Shown: positions 1-5,177 of the stretch, in pieces
How positions within the stretch are numbered: the first letter of the stretch is position 1
How the letters are laid out: the number at the start of each line of letters is the position of its first letter
Source of the DNA: Cycloclasticus sp.
GTDB lineage: Bacteria; Pseudomonadota; Gammaproteobacteria; Methylococcales; Cycloclasticaceae
Assembly (NCBI GenBank): GCA_019090295.1
Contig: JAHRWG010000216.1
Coordinates: 1 to 5,177 of the forward strand
DNA length: 5,177 nt
Reading direction: 5' to 3'
Program-made: the position numbers and the translations under genes
Notes under the pieces: generated by a model
Database searches by the model: none
What the model was told of the DNA's origin: nothing
Seen by the model: only the letters and a program-made list of their open reading frames with translations

Positions 1-43
1 ACCCTAGAGTTCGTCGGCAGCGTCAGATGTGTATAAGAGACAG
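1..43 (+). other. Sequencing adapter (Nextera read-1 / P5 side), not genomic
   Basis: Positions 11-43 match the 33-nt Nextera (Tn5 tagmentation) read-1 adapter, starting TCGTCGGCAGCGTC. Positions 25-43 are the 19-bp Tn5 mosaic end AGATGTGTATAAGAGACAG. Positions 3-10 (CCTAGAGT) match, from memory, the Nextera i5 index S516, and positions 1-2 (AC) fit the end of the P5 oligo that precedes the index. The order P5 end, index, adapter, mosaic end, then genome is what an untrimmed read running through a short insert leaves at a contig end. Genomic sequence therefore starts at 44. The adapter continues the rpoN frame in reverse and adds a false tail and stop. The adapter match is seen directly; the index name is recalled and less certain. 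Confidence 0.98.
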
Positions 44-933
44 GTGGCAATGTCCCCGTTAATTGATACTAACCATTGACCCTTATGCTTGTTGACATAC
101 ACGTCGGGTGTAATGTATTCAGCTGCGGTATCTTCAACCCCTGAACCAGGACGTGGATTTAGCCCCTGAATAACGGCTAGGATGCAGTTTAGCTGTTGGT
201 CATCAATGCTAAGCTGACGCTTTAATTTATGGCTATCTTGGGCGCCCAACGCTTTCATATGAGAGGACACTAAATCAATCGCTTCGGATAAGTGTTGTGT
301 GTCCGCTGGCAGTTGATTTAACTGAATTAACATGCAATCTTGGAGGTCTATGGCACCAACGCCAGGGGGGTCAAACGATTGAACCTTATGAAGTACCGCA
401 ACGACTTCATCTAGGTCAATGTCATCTAGTTGTTTGGTTAGGTCGTTATGAATATGTTCGGGCTCTGTCTTTAAGTACCCGTTACTATCAATACTATCAA
501 TAATAGTGGTAGCAATGACCTTATCAATGTCTGAGAAATTGGTTAACTCCATCTGCCAGATTAAGTGGTCATGCAGCGTTTGCCTAGCAGCATTAATGCT
601 ACCTGGGTCAGGTTGAATGGTATCTGATGAAGAGTTTTTACTTGGGGTTAGGTCATAAATTTCATCCCAAGAGGTATCTATGGGCAAGTCATCAGGTAGT
701 TGCTCTTGAGAGCCTTCGCTGGTTTTTTCCTCAGCTGAGGTTGAGGGCTTTTCCTCTTTTGGAGTGGGAATGGGTTCATCTTCAGGCACCTCCAGCATCA
801 TATTGCTGTCCATAACTGTTTGAATCTCTTGCTGTAATTCTAACGTCGACAATTGCAATATTCGAATAGCTTGTTGCAATTGAGGCGTCATTGCCAAGTG
901 CTGACCAATGCGGAGCTGGAGGGACTGCTTCAT
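44..933 (-). CDS. rpoN: RNA polymerase sigma-54 factor RpoN, 3'-truncated at contig end
   Basis: Sigma-54 directs RNA polymerase to -24/-12 promoters that need AAA+ activators. The ATG at 931-933 gives MKQSLQLRIGQHLAMTPQLQ, matching the E. coli N-terminus. A TTG two codons upstream (937-939) would also open the frame but lacks support. Residues 1-50 are the Q/L-rich activator-responsive region I. About 50-110 is an acidic, low-complexity region II. From about 115 the core-binding region begins, with FDPPGVGAIDLQDC at 187-200 and LNPRPG at 258-263. Only 296 native codons are present against about 477 in E. coli, so the rest of core binding, the helix-turn-helix and the RpoN box are missing. 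The truncation comes from the contig ending in adapter, not from gene decay: the apparent last residues (CLLYTSDAADEL) and the TAG at 4-6 are adapter/index-encoded. No clear Shine-Dalgarno precedes the ATG. Region I has NMMLE at 44-48 where the family usually has NPxLE. Confidence 0.96.
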
Positions 934-999
934 TAGCAAACTTGTTGTCTAAAAGGGGGGGCGGAATGTTTAAATCTCATGCTTTAATACTAGACGAAA

Positions 1000-1027
1000 A
1001 TTTTAGTGAAAGTTGGGATAGTGTAAA
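1000..1027 (-). promoter_or_regulatory. Candidate sigma-70 promoter for rpoN
   Basis: On the minus strand, TTTACA (1022-1027, 5 of 6 to the -35 consensus) is followed after 16 bases by TAAAAT (1000-1005, 5 of 6 to the -10 consensus). It sits just past the lptB stop codon in the only sizeable spacer of the window and would start a leader of roughly 60 bases before the rpoN ATG at 933. The spacer shows no obvious rho-independent terminator, so read-through from lptB is also possible. The spacer is A+T-rich, so a chance match cannot be excluded. Confidence 0.4.
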
Positions 1028-1031
1028 ATAA

Positions 1032-1757
1032 TTACATGCGGAATTCATGTCCAAGATAAACATCCCTCACTTCGCTATGTTGTAATATCTCTTCAGCACT
1101 GCCCTCGCTGATGACGGCACCATTATTTAAAATATATGCCCTATCGCATGCTCCTAATGTTTCTCTAACATTATGGTCTGTAATCAAAACACCAATCTCA
1201 CGTTCACACAGGTGCTGAATTATTTTTTGAATATCGATAACAGAAATAGGATCAACGCCAGCAAAAGGCTCATCAAGAAGAATGAAACGAGGCTCAGTTG
1301 CTAACGCACGAGCAATTTCAAGCCGGCGCCTTTCACCACCCGAAAGGGCCATAGCACTTTGTGAGCGTAAGTGGCTAATACTGAACTCCTGCAATAATTC
1401 ATTGAGGAGAACGTCTTGTTGACCAGCAGAAAGGTGAGTGCGGGTCTGTAAAACAGCTTTAATGTTATCTTCTACGCTTAGTGCCCTAAAAATTGATGCC
1501 TCTTGAGGCAGGTAGCCTAAACCTTGGCGTGCACGTATGTGCATCGGGTGCTGAGTAATGTCTTGCTCATCAAGAAAAATATGTCCGCTATCTGGTTTAA
1601 TTAACCCTACGGCCATGTAGAAACTGGTTGTTTTACCTGCACCATTTGGGCCAAGTAAACCAACAACTTCTCCGCTATTAACGTGAATACTAACCTGATC
1701 AACAACAAGTCGCTGATTGAACTGTTTGCAAATATTTTCTGTGCGTAAGGTGCTCAT
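1032..1757 (-). CDS. lptB: LPS export ABC transporter ATP-binding protein LptB
   Basis: LptB is the cytoplasmic ATPase of the LptB2FG complex, which extracts LPS from the inner membrane and pushes it along the LptC-LptA bridge. At 241 residues it equals the E. coli length. All ABC motifs are intact: Walker [10 protein letters not shown] at 36-44 (K42), Q-loop YLPQEASIF at 82-90 (Q85), signature LSGGE at 138-142, Walker B FILLDE at 158-163 (catalytic E163), and switch histidine H195 in [32 protein letters not shown] and the ending VYLGHEFRM are typical of LptB rather than of the related LivF/LivG ATPases. The start ATG overlaps the lptA stop by 4 bp (ATGA), which suggests translational coupling, as only a weak A/G-rich stretch lies upstream. 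The LptF and LptG permeases are not in the window; they are usually encoded elsewhere. Confidence 0.98.
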   Translation of the reverse strand: MSTLRTENICKQFNQRLVVDQVSIHVNSGEVVGLLGPNGAGKTTSFYMAVGLIKPDSGHIFLDEQDITQHPMHIRARQGLGYLPQEASIFRALSVEDNIKAVLQTRTHLSAGQQDVLLNELLQEFSISHLRSQSAMALSGGERRRLEIARALATEPRFILLDEPFAGVDPISVIDIQKIIQHLCEREIGVLITDHNVRETLGACDRAYILNNGAVISEGSAEEILQHSEVRDVYLGHEFRM

Positions 1758-2254
1758 TCGTCTTTGGCTGGCTCTAAGGTTATTTTGACACGCTTGGACG
1801 CTGATGTTTTATCACCGGCCGTCACGATGGAGCGCTTACTGTTATAAATGATTCGCTCACTAGAAAATGTTGTGCCAGCTTGCCATAAAGTGGCTTGGTT
1901 CGTTAAGGTGAGCGTATCTTTGGGCACGTGATACTCAAAACGGTTAGAAACGCCTCTGATAAGTTCTTGGCTGCCATCTGGCCGCTGTTTAAACTTAACA
2001 GGTTGCCCAGTGGCAATAACCTTGTTTGTGGCACCATTTCGGCTGTAAATTGTTACTTTGTCGGCAATTATCTCCATGCTGCCTTGGGTAATAATGACGT
2101 TACCGGTATAGACGGTAGTTTTCTTTGCATCATCCAAGTGGAAACTATCTGCTTCGACCTCAACTGGTTTTTGCTTGTCTGAACTTAAAGCCCAGACAGG
2201 CGCAGAAATAAATGATAAAGCTAAGAAAGGAATAATAAGCTTATTTAATGTCAT
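1754..2254 (-). CDS. lptA: LPS transport periplasmic bridge protein LptA (OstA family)
   Basis: LptA is a periplasmic beta-jellyroll protein that oligomerises between LptC and the outer-membrane LptD to carry LPS across the periplasm. The 166-residue product starts with a Sec signal peptide: K5, a hydrophobic stretch at about 6-18, and a likely signal peptidase I site after VWA (residue 22). The mature part begins around [16 protein letters not shown] and continues with the OstA-type pattern of short beta strands ([23 protein letters not shown] at about 48-70, cited in part: YTGNV and IIADKV). It has no catalytic motif, as expected. It is somewhat shorter than E. coli LptA (185). The ATG at 2252-2254 is supported by AAAAGG (2260-2265) five bases upstream. 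The first 14 bp overlap the 3' end of lptC and the last 4 bp overlap lptB. Confidence 0.95.
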   Translation of the reverse strand: MTLNKLIIPFLALSFISAPVWALSSDKQKPVEVEADSFHLDDAKKTTVYTGNVIITQGSMEIIADKVTIYSRNGATNKVIATGQPVKFKQRPDGSQELIRGVSNRFEYHVPKDTLTLTNQATLWQAGTTFSSERIIYNSKRSIVTAGDKTSASKRVKITLEPAKDE

Positions 2255-2798
2255 GATAACCTTTTACATTGTTTAATATTTTAATATTAATGGGTTCACG
2301 GAAGTGTGCGCGTAACCCAGTGCCCTGAATACTGTTGATACCAGATTTGATCGTAACAAACTCAGCTGTTTCAGCATAATCATTGTCAACCTGAACACGT
2401 AAGTTATGGGTGTCAATGGTGATCTGTTCGACTTTATTGAAGGCTTGACGTTTAATATTAACTTTACCATTGAGCAATATTAGGTTGCCATCAGAAGAAA
2501 TATAACCCGTTTCTGATTGAATATCTATATCAGGTTTTTGAGCAGAAAACATGGTGAGTTGAGGGGCAATAATTTCGGTGCTGTCATCATCAATGAAATG
2601 TTGCATCTGACTGGCTTTTAGGCGCTGTTTTGGTTGACCTGCAATGGTCATACTTAAAATATTAAATTCACGTAGAAAGTAATCAATTTTATGTTGAGGC
2701 TTGGATGGTGTCGGCGCTATATCGTTTTCTTGTGTGAAGGCCAGCCACCACGTAGTTGCGGCAAGAATAACTAAACTGATCAGCCCTAAGTGTTTCAT
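2241..2798 (-). CDS. lptC: LPS export system membrane-anchored protein LptC
   Basis: LptC is a bitopic inner-membrane protein. Its single N-terminal helix packs with LptF/LptG and its periplasmic jellyroll receives LPS and passes it to LptA. The 185-residue product (E. coli about 191) has one hydrophobic segment at about 4-21 ending in TTWWLAF, no cleavage site after it, then a Pro-rich linker (PTPSKP) and a beta-rich domain with family-like stretches such as DYFLREFNI, ETGYISSDGN and GLRAHF near the C-terminus. LptC diverges quickly, so the call rests on size, topology and position between kdsC and lptA as much as on sequence. The ATG at 2796-2798 follows the kdsC stop after 7 bp with a weak, close GGAAA. 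The 3' end overlaps lptA by 14 bp. Confidence 0.92.
   Translation of the reverse strand: MKHLGLISLVILAATTWWLAFTQENDIAPTPSKPQHKIDYFLREFNILSMTIAGQPKQRLKASQMQHFIDDDSTEIIAPQLTMFSAQKPDIDIQSETGYISSDGNLILLNGKVNIKRQAFNKVEQITIDTHNLRVQVDNDYAETAEFVTIKSGINSIQGTGLRAHFREPINIKILNNVKGYHDIK
2260..2265 (-). promoter_or_regulatory. Shine-Dalgarno of lptA
   Basis: AAAAGG on the minus strand lies five bases upstream of the lptA ATG and inside the last codons of lptC. It fixes the lptA start so that the signal peptide is complete, and it is the clearest ribosome binding site in the window. lptA can therefore recruit its own ribosomes despite overlapping lptC. Confidence 0.6.
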
Positions 2799-2805
2799 GT
2801 TTCCG

Positions 2806-3345
2806 TTATAACTCAGTAAAAGGCAAAAGGACTGTTGCTAGTTTGTCTTGGGCGAGAAGAAGTGCATCACAGACTTCTCGGGCAGCGCCTTGGCCGCCCA
2901 GTCGAGTCGTTTGCCCTTGGCAATAGGGTAAAATTGACGAGTTTGCATCATGTACGGCAATGGCAAGCCGTGCGCGAATCATGAGTGCAAGGTCTGGCAA
3001 ATCATCACCGACATGAGCCACTTGGTTGCTTTGGAGGTTAAGTTTTTTTAGCAGGTCCTCAAAGGCTTTAATTTTATTGGTTTGCCCTTGGTAAACATGG
3101 CTTATACCAAGGTTTTTCATGCGCCGATCGACAATGGGTGATGAGCGTCCTGAAATAATGGCAACGTGGATCCCATTTTCTTGTAAAAGTTTCATGCCTT
3201 GGCCATCTTGGGCGTGAAAAGATTTGTACTCATTACCTTTAAGGTCAAAAAATAGCTTCCCATCAGATAGAACGCCATCGACATCAAAAATAACTAATCG
3301 AATATCCCTAGCCCGTTCTATGAAGTCGCTGGTTAACTCAATCAT
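2806..3345 (-). CDS. kdsC: 3-deoxy-D-manno-octulosonate 8-phosphate phosphatase KdsC
   Basis: KdsC hydrolyses Kdo-8-phosphate to Kdo and phosphate in the cytoplasm, before CMP activation by KdsB. It is a capless (C0) HAD phosphatase active as a tetramer. The four HAD motifs are complete: motif I FDVDGVLSDG at 20-29 (nucleophile D21, acid/base D23), motif II with S65 in IISGRSSP, motif III lysine K91 in GQTNKIKAF, and motif IV HVGDDLPDL at 111-119 (Mg2+ ligand D114). The C-terminal GGQGAAREVCDALLLAQ at about 152-168 is the KdsC tail that reaches into the neighbouring subunit's active site. Length 179 against 188 in E. coli. It is a stand-alone enzyme, not fused to KdsB or KdsD. The ATG overlaps the kdsD stop by 4 bp, with a GCGGGG stretch about five bases upstream. 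The motif set and the neighbouring kdsD separate it from other small HAD phosphatases. Confidence 0.97.
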   Translation of the reverse strand: MIELTSDFIERARDIRLVIFDVDGVLSDGKLFFDLKGNEYKSFHAQDGQGMKLLQENGIHVAIISGRSSPIVDRRMKNLGISHVYQGQTNKIKAFEDLLKKLNLQSNQVAHVGDDLPDLALMIRARLAIAVHDANSSILPYCQGQTTRLGGQGAAREVCDALLLAQDKLATVLLPFTEL

Positions 3346-4325
3346 GATAACCCCGCTCGAAGCATGTCATGCATATTTAATGCACCAACTAGTTGGCCAT
3401 TATCGGTAACAAGCAGCGCGTTAATTTGTTTTTCCTGCATGATTTGCAAAGCCTCAACAGCTAGTTTTTCAGGCCCAATGGTGGTGGCGCCTTGAGTCAT
3501 AACGCGGTGTATTTGAGTTTGATGAATATCGATGCTGTTCTCAAGCATTCGCCTTAAATCGCCATCAGTGAATATACCAATTAATTGCTTATTAGCATTG
3601 ATAATGGCGGTCATGCCTAGTTTCTTTTCAGTCATTTCAAGTAGCGCAGCACTGACAAAGTGAGTGTCTTGCGTGATTGGAACAGCATCACCTTGGTGCA
3701 TAATGTCGCTCACATGCAGCAATAAGCGACGACCCAAACTGCCGCCGGGGTGAGATAAGGCGAAATCCTTCTCGGTGAACCCTCTTGATTCAAGTAGGGC
3801 AATGGCTAAGGCATCACCCATAACAAGTGCTGCCGTTGTGCTAGATGTTGGCGCCAAACCTAAAGGGCAAGCTTCCTTTTCAATGCTGGCGTTAATGCTG
3901 GCATCTGAAAGAGTCGCAAGTGTAGAAGCTGGGTTCCCCGTAATAGACAGCAAGGGAACACCTAATCGTTTAATAATGGGGAGAATGCTGATGATTTCCC
4001 CAGTCTCGCCAGAGTTTGAGAGAGCTAAAGCAACATCATTTTCGCTAATCATTCCAAGGTCGCCATGACTGGCCTCTCCAGGGTGAACAAAGAAGGCTGG
4101 TGTGCCTGTGCTGGCAAGTGTCGCAGCAATTTTATTAGCAATGTGCCCAGATTTCCCCATTCCAATGACAATGACCTTGCCTTTGCATTGCAAAATCAGT
4201 TCACACGCCTGGATGAAGTTGTCATCTATATGCTGTTTTAAATTTAAAATAGCATCCGCTTCTGTGCTAATAACAGCTAAGCCTAACTGCTTTAATTTCT
4301 GTTGGTGGTTATTCGTATTTGTCAT
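3342..4325 (-). CDS. kdsD: D-arabinose 5-phosphate isomerase KdsD (SIS-CBS)
   Basis: KdsD converts D-ribulose 5-phosphate to D-arabinose 5-phosphate, the first committed step towards Kdo. The 327-residue product (E. coli 328) has a SIS sugar-isomerase domain at about 35-170 (VIGMGKSGHIANK at 53-65, FFVHPGEASHGDLGM at 78-92, SNSGETGEI at 103-111) followed by two CBS domains at about 205-265 and 270-327 (GIFTDGDLRRM; ALNMHDMLRAG). Residues matching the E. coli catalytic set K59, E111, E152 and H193 are present one position earlier: K58, E110, E151 (in KEACPLGLAPTSST) and H192 (in LSHPGGSLGRR). GutQ and KpsF are related isomerases, but the location next to kdsC and lptCAB favours KdsD. The ATG at 4323-4325 lies 7 bp after the yrbG stop with no recognisable Shine-Dalgarno (ACACACCT precedes it), so translation may depend on termination of yrbG. 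Confidence 0.97.
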   Translation of the reverse strand: MTNTNNHQQKLKQLGLAVISTEADAILNLKQHIDDNFIQACELILQCKGKVIVIGMGKSGHIANKIAATLASTGTPAFFVHPGEASHGDLGMISENDVALALSNSGETGEIISILPIIKRLGVPLLSITGNPASTLATLSDASINASIEKEACPLGLAPTSSTTAALVMGDALAIALLESRGFTEKDFALSHPGGSLGRRLLLHVSDIMHQGDAVPITQDTHFVSAALLEMTEKKLGMTAIINANKQLIGIFTDGDLRRMLENSIDIHQTQIHRVMTQGATTIGPEKLAVEALQIMQEKQINALLVTDNGQLVGALNMHDMLRAGLS

Positions 4326-4332
4326 AGGTGTG

Positions 4333-5177
4333 TTAAATTAAATTGAACGAAACCCCTGAAGTGTCTAAGTATACCTTGAGAAGGTAAGTGAAAAATAATA
4401 GGGTAAACAAAAAGCCTTTTAATCGGGTAATTTTAGGCGGCCCATTAAAGCTGTAAGAAAAAAAGAACAAACACAAGGTAAACCCAAGCATAATCGGAAA
4501 ATCACGAGTCACTAATTGACTGTCTACAGCGCCAGGGTTAATAAGACCAGGTAAGCAGAGGACGGCCAACAGGTTAAACGCATTAGACCCAATAATATTT
4601 CCAACGGCAAGGTCGGGTTCCTTTTTCAAAACACTCGCAATAGAAGCGGCCAGCTCCGGTAAACTCGTGCCGATTGCAATAATGGTTAAGCCAATCACTA
4701 GGTCGCTAACCCCAAATAAAGTAGCAATATTTATGGCGGCCCAAACCAGTAGCTTTGAGCTAGCGATTAGGACGAGTGAACCACCTAGGGCACAAAGAGC
4801 AGCTTTTTTATTTGATAAATCAGTGGGTATTTCATCACTAAATTCAGTGGCTAAAGGGTCGGGGCTTTGTTGGCGATTGCTGTTTGCACTACGGTTAAGC
4901 CAGTAGAGGAAAAGAATTAAGCCTGACACTAGAATAGCACCGTCCAGCTGTGACAAATGGCCATCAATAACCAGCAGAAAACTCATGATTGAAATAGTCA
5001 ATAAAATAGGCAATTCTCGCTTAAGAAGTGACGATTGAATGATGATCGGGCAAACAATAGCAGTAAGACCTAGAACAAGGCCGATATTGGCAATGTTAGA
5101 GCCGATGGCATTACCCGTTGCTAACCCATTATTCCCTTGCCATGAGGCAATGCTGGCAACCAGCATTTCAGGTGCTG
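4333..5177 (-). CDS. yrbG: Cation/Ca2+ exchanger-family membrane protein YrbG, 5'-truncated by window edge
   Basis: This is an inner-membrane antiporter of the CaCA superfamily (K+-dependent Na+/Ca2+ exchanger-like), conserved beside kdsD in many Gammaproteobacteria; its role there is unclear. The frame stays open to the window end: reading upstream of the ATG at 5164-5166 gives A-P-E, the end of the alpha-1 motif G-T-S-x-P-E, so that ATG is internal and about 50 N-terminal residues are missing. Counted from that ATG, the rest of alpha-1 is GNAIGSNIANIG at 18-29. The second, inverted alpha repeat is GTSLPELAAS at 166-175 plus GNIIGSNAFNLL at 189-200, with the ion-binding acidic and Asn residues retained. 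Several hydrophobic helices flank a hydrophilic cytoplasmic-type loop at about 91-120 (NRSANSNRQQ onward). E. coli YrbG is about 325 residues; 280 codons are present here. Transport substrate is inferred from the family only. Confidence 0.93.
   Translation of the reverse strand, partial: APEMLVASIASWQGNNGLATGNAIGSNIANIGLVLGLTAIVCPIIIQSSLLKRELPILLTISIMSFLLVIDGHLSQLDGAILVSGLILFLYWLNRSANSNRQQSPDPLATEFSDEIPTDLSNKKAALCALGGSLVLIASSKLLVWAAINIATLFGVSDLVIGLTIIAIGTSLPELAASIASVLKKEPDLAVGNIIGSNAFNLLAVLCLPGLINPGAVDSQLVTRDFPIMLGFTLCLFFFSYSFNGPPKITRLKGFLFTLLFFTYLLKVYLDTSGVSFNLI

Noticed and set aside
25..43. Tn5 mosaic end, read as the border of a transposon or composite element inserted in rpoN
   Set aside because: It is joined to the Nextera primer tail and an index in library order and lies at the contig end. 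This is library construction, not a natural transposition event; there is no transposase or target duplication.
297..815. Plus-strand open frames opposite rpoN (297-503 and 627-815)
   Set aside because: Both lie within conserved rpoN coding sequence and have unconvincing composition; they are shadow frames.
4..939. A naturally short, DNA-binding-domain-less sigma-54 as a new regulator
   Set aside because: The end of the frame and its stop codon are encoded by adapter and index bases. Native similarity to RpoN continues right up to the adapter border.
934..1031. Rho-independent terminator between lptB and rpoN
   Set aside because: The U-run is preceded by a C-tract with no matching G-rich arm nearby, and the short AAAATTTT palindrome near 997-1004 is too weak and lacks a GC stem.
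1928..2182. Plus-strand open frame of 84 codons opposite lptA
   Set aside because: It is antisense to a well-supported gene, with no recognisable domain or upstream ribosome site.
2273..2470. Second minus-strand frame of 65 codons inside lptC
   Set aside because: It is an alternative frame of lptC without a convincing start signal. lptC in its own frame has the expected membrane anchor and length.
2266..2500. A sigma-E promoter for lptA inside lptC, as known in E. coli
   Set aside because: I looked for a GGAACTT-like -35 with a GTCTAA-like -10 on the minus strand and saw no convincing pair by eye. A matrix scan would be needed to exclude a weak one.
3775..4068. Plus-strand open frame of 97 codons opposite kdsD (also 4102-4341)
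   Set aside because: It is antisense to highly conserved SIS-domain codons, shows no family features or ribosome site, and is explained as a shadow of the kdsD frame.
44..5177. An undescribed accessory, defence or mobile system
   Set aside because: Apart from the short rpoN leader, genomic sequence is filled by seven recognised core genes in their standard order, with no foreign gene, repeat array, integrase or unexplained spacer.

Overview
The window is a contig-end fragment of the conserved gammaproteobacterial lipopolysaccharide (LPS) synthesis and export locus. Every real gene lies on the minus strand. Read in the direction of transcription (right to left), the order is yrbG (5' end cut by the window edge), kdsD, kdsC, lptC, lptA, lptB, rpoN (3' end cut). 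This is the E. coli-type yrbG-kdsD-kdsC-lptCAB-rpoN order, and the proteins align colinearly with the E. coli ones from memory. Kdo metabolism plus an Lpt export system indicate an LPS-bearing Gram-negative. The gene order and the RpoN, LptB and KdsD sequences point to Gammaproteobacteria. The DNA leans A+T and the proteins are clearly diverged from enterics, so an environmental lineage is likely, but I cannot name a genus.

Layout. Positions 1-43 are not genomic: they are Illumina Nextera read-1 adapter, including the 19-bp Tn5 mosaic end and what looks like an i5 index. Positions 44-933 hold the first 296 codons of rpoN (sigma-54). Positions 934-1031 are a 98-bp spacer with a plausible sigma-70 promoter for rpoN. 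From 1032 to 5177 the genes are packed with 7-bp gaps or 4- to 14-bp overlaps: lptB 1032-1757, lptA 1754-2254, lptC 2241-2798, kdsC 2806-3345, kdsD 3342-4325, yrbG 4333 to beyond 5177. I saw no terminator inside this block, so it reads as one transcription unit.

How the genes work together. KdsD isomerises ribulose-5-phosphate to arabinose-5-phosphate, the precursor of Kdo-8-phosphate. KdsC removes that phosphate to give Kdo, the inner-core sugar of LPS. LptB is the cytoplasmic ATPase of the LPS extractor. LptC is its membrane-anchored periplasmic partner, and LptA is the periplasmic bridge that carries LPS towards the outer membrane. YrbG is a cation/Ca2+ exchanger-family membrane protein that travels with the locus but is not known to be needed for LPS. 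RpoN is a sigma factor linked by position.

No undescribed system is visible. The point that most needs attention is the adapter read-through. It gives the rpoN reading frame a false C-terminus and a false stop codon, so the gene looks like a complete short protein when it is only a fragment.
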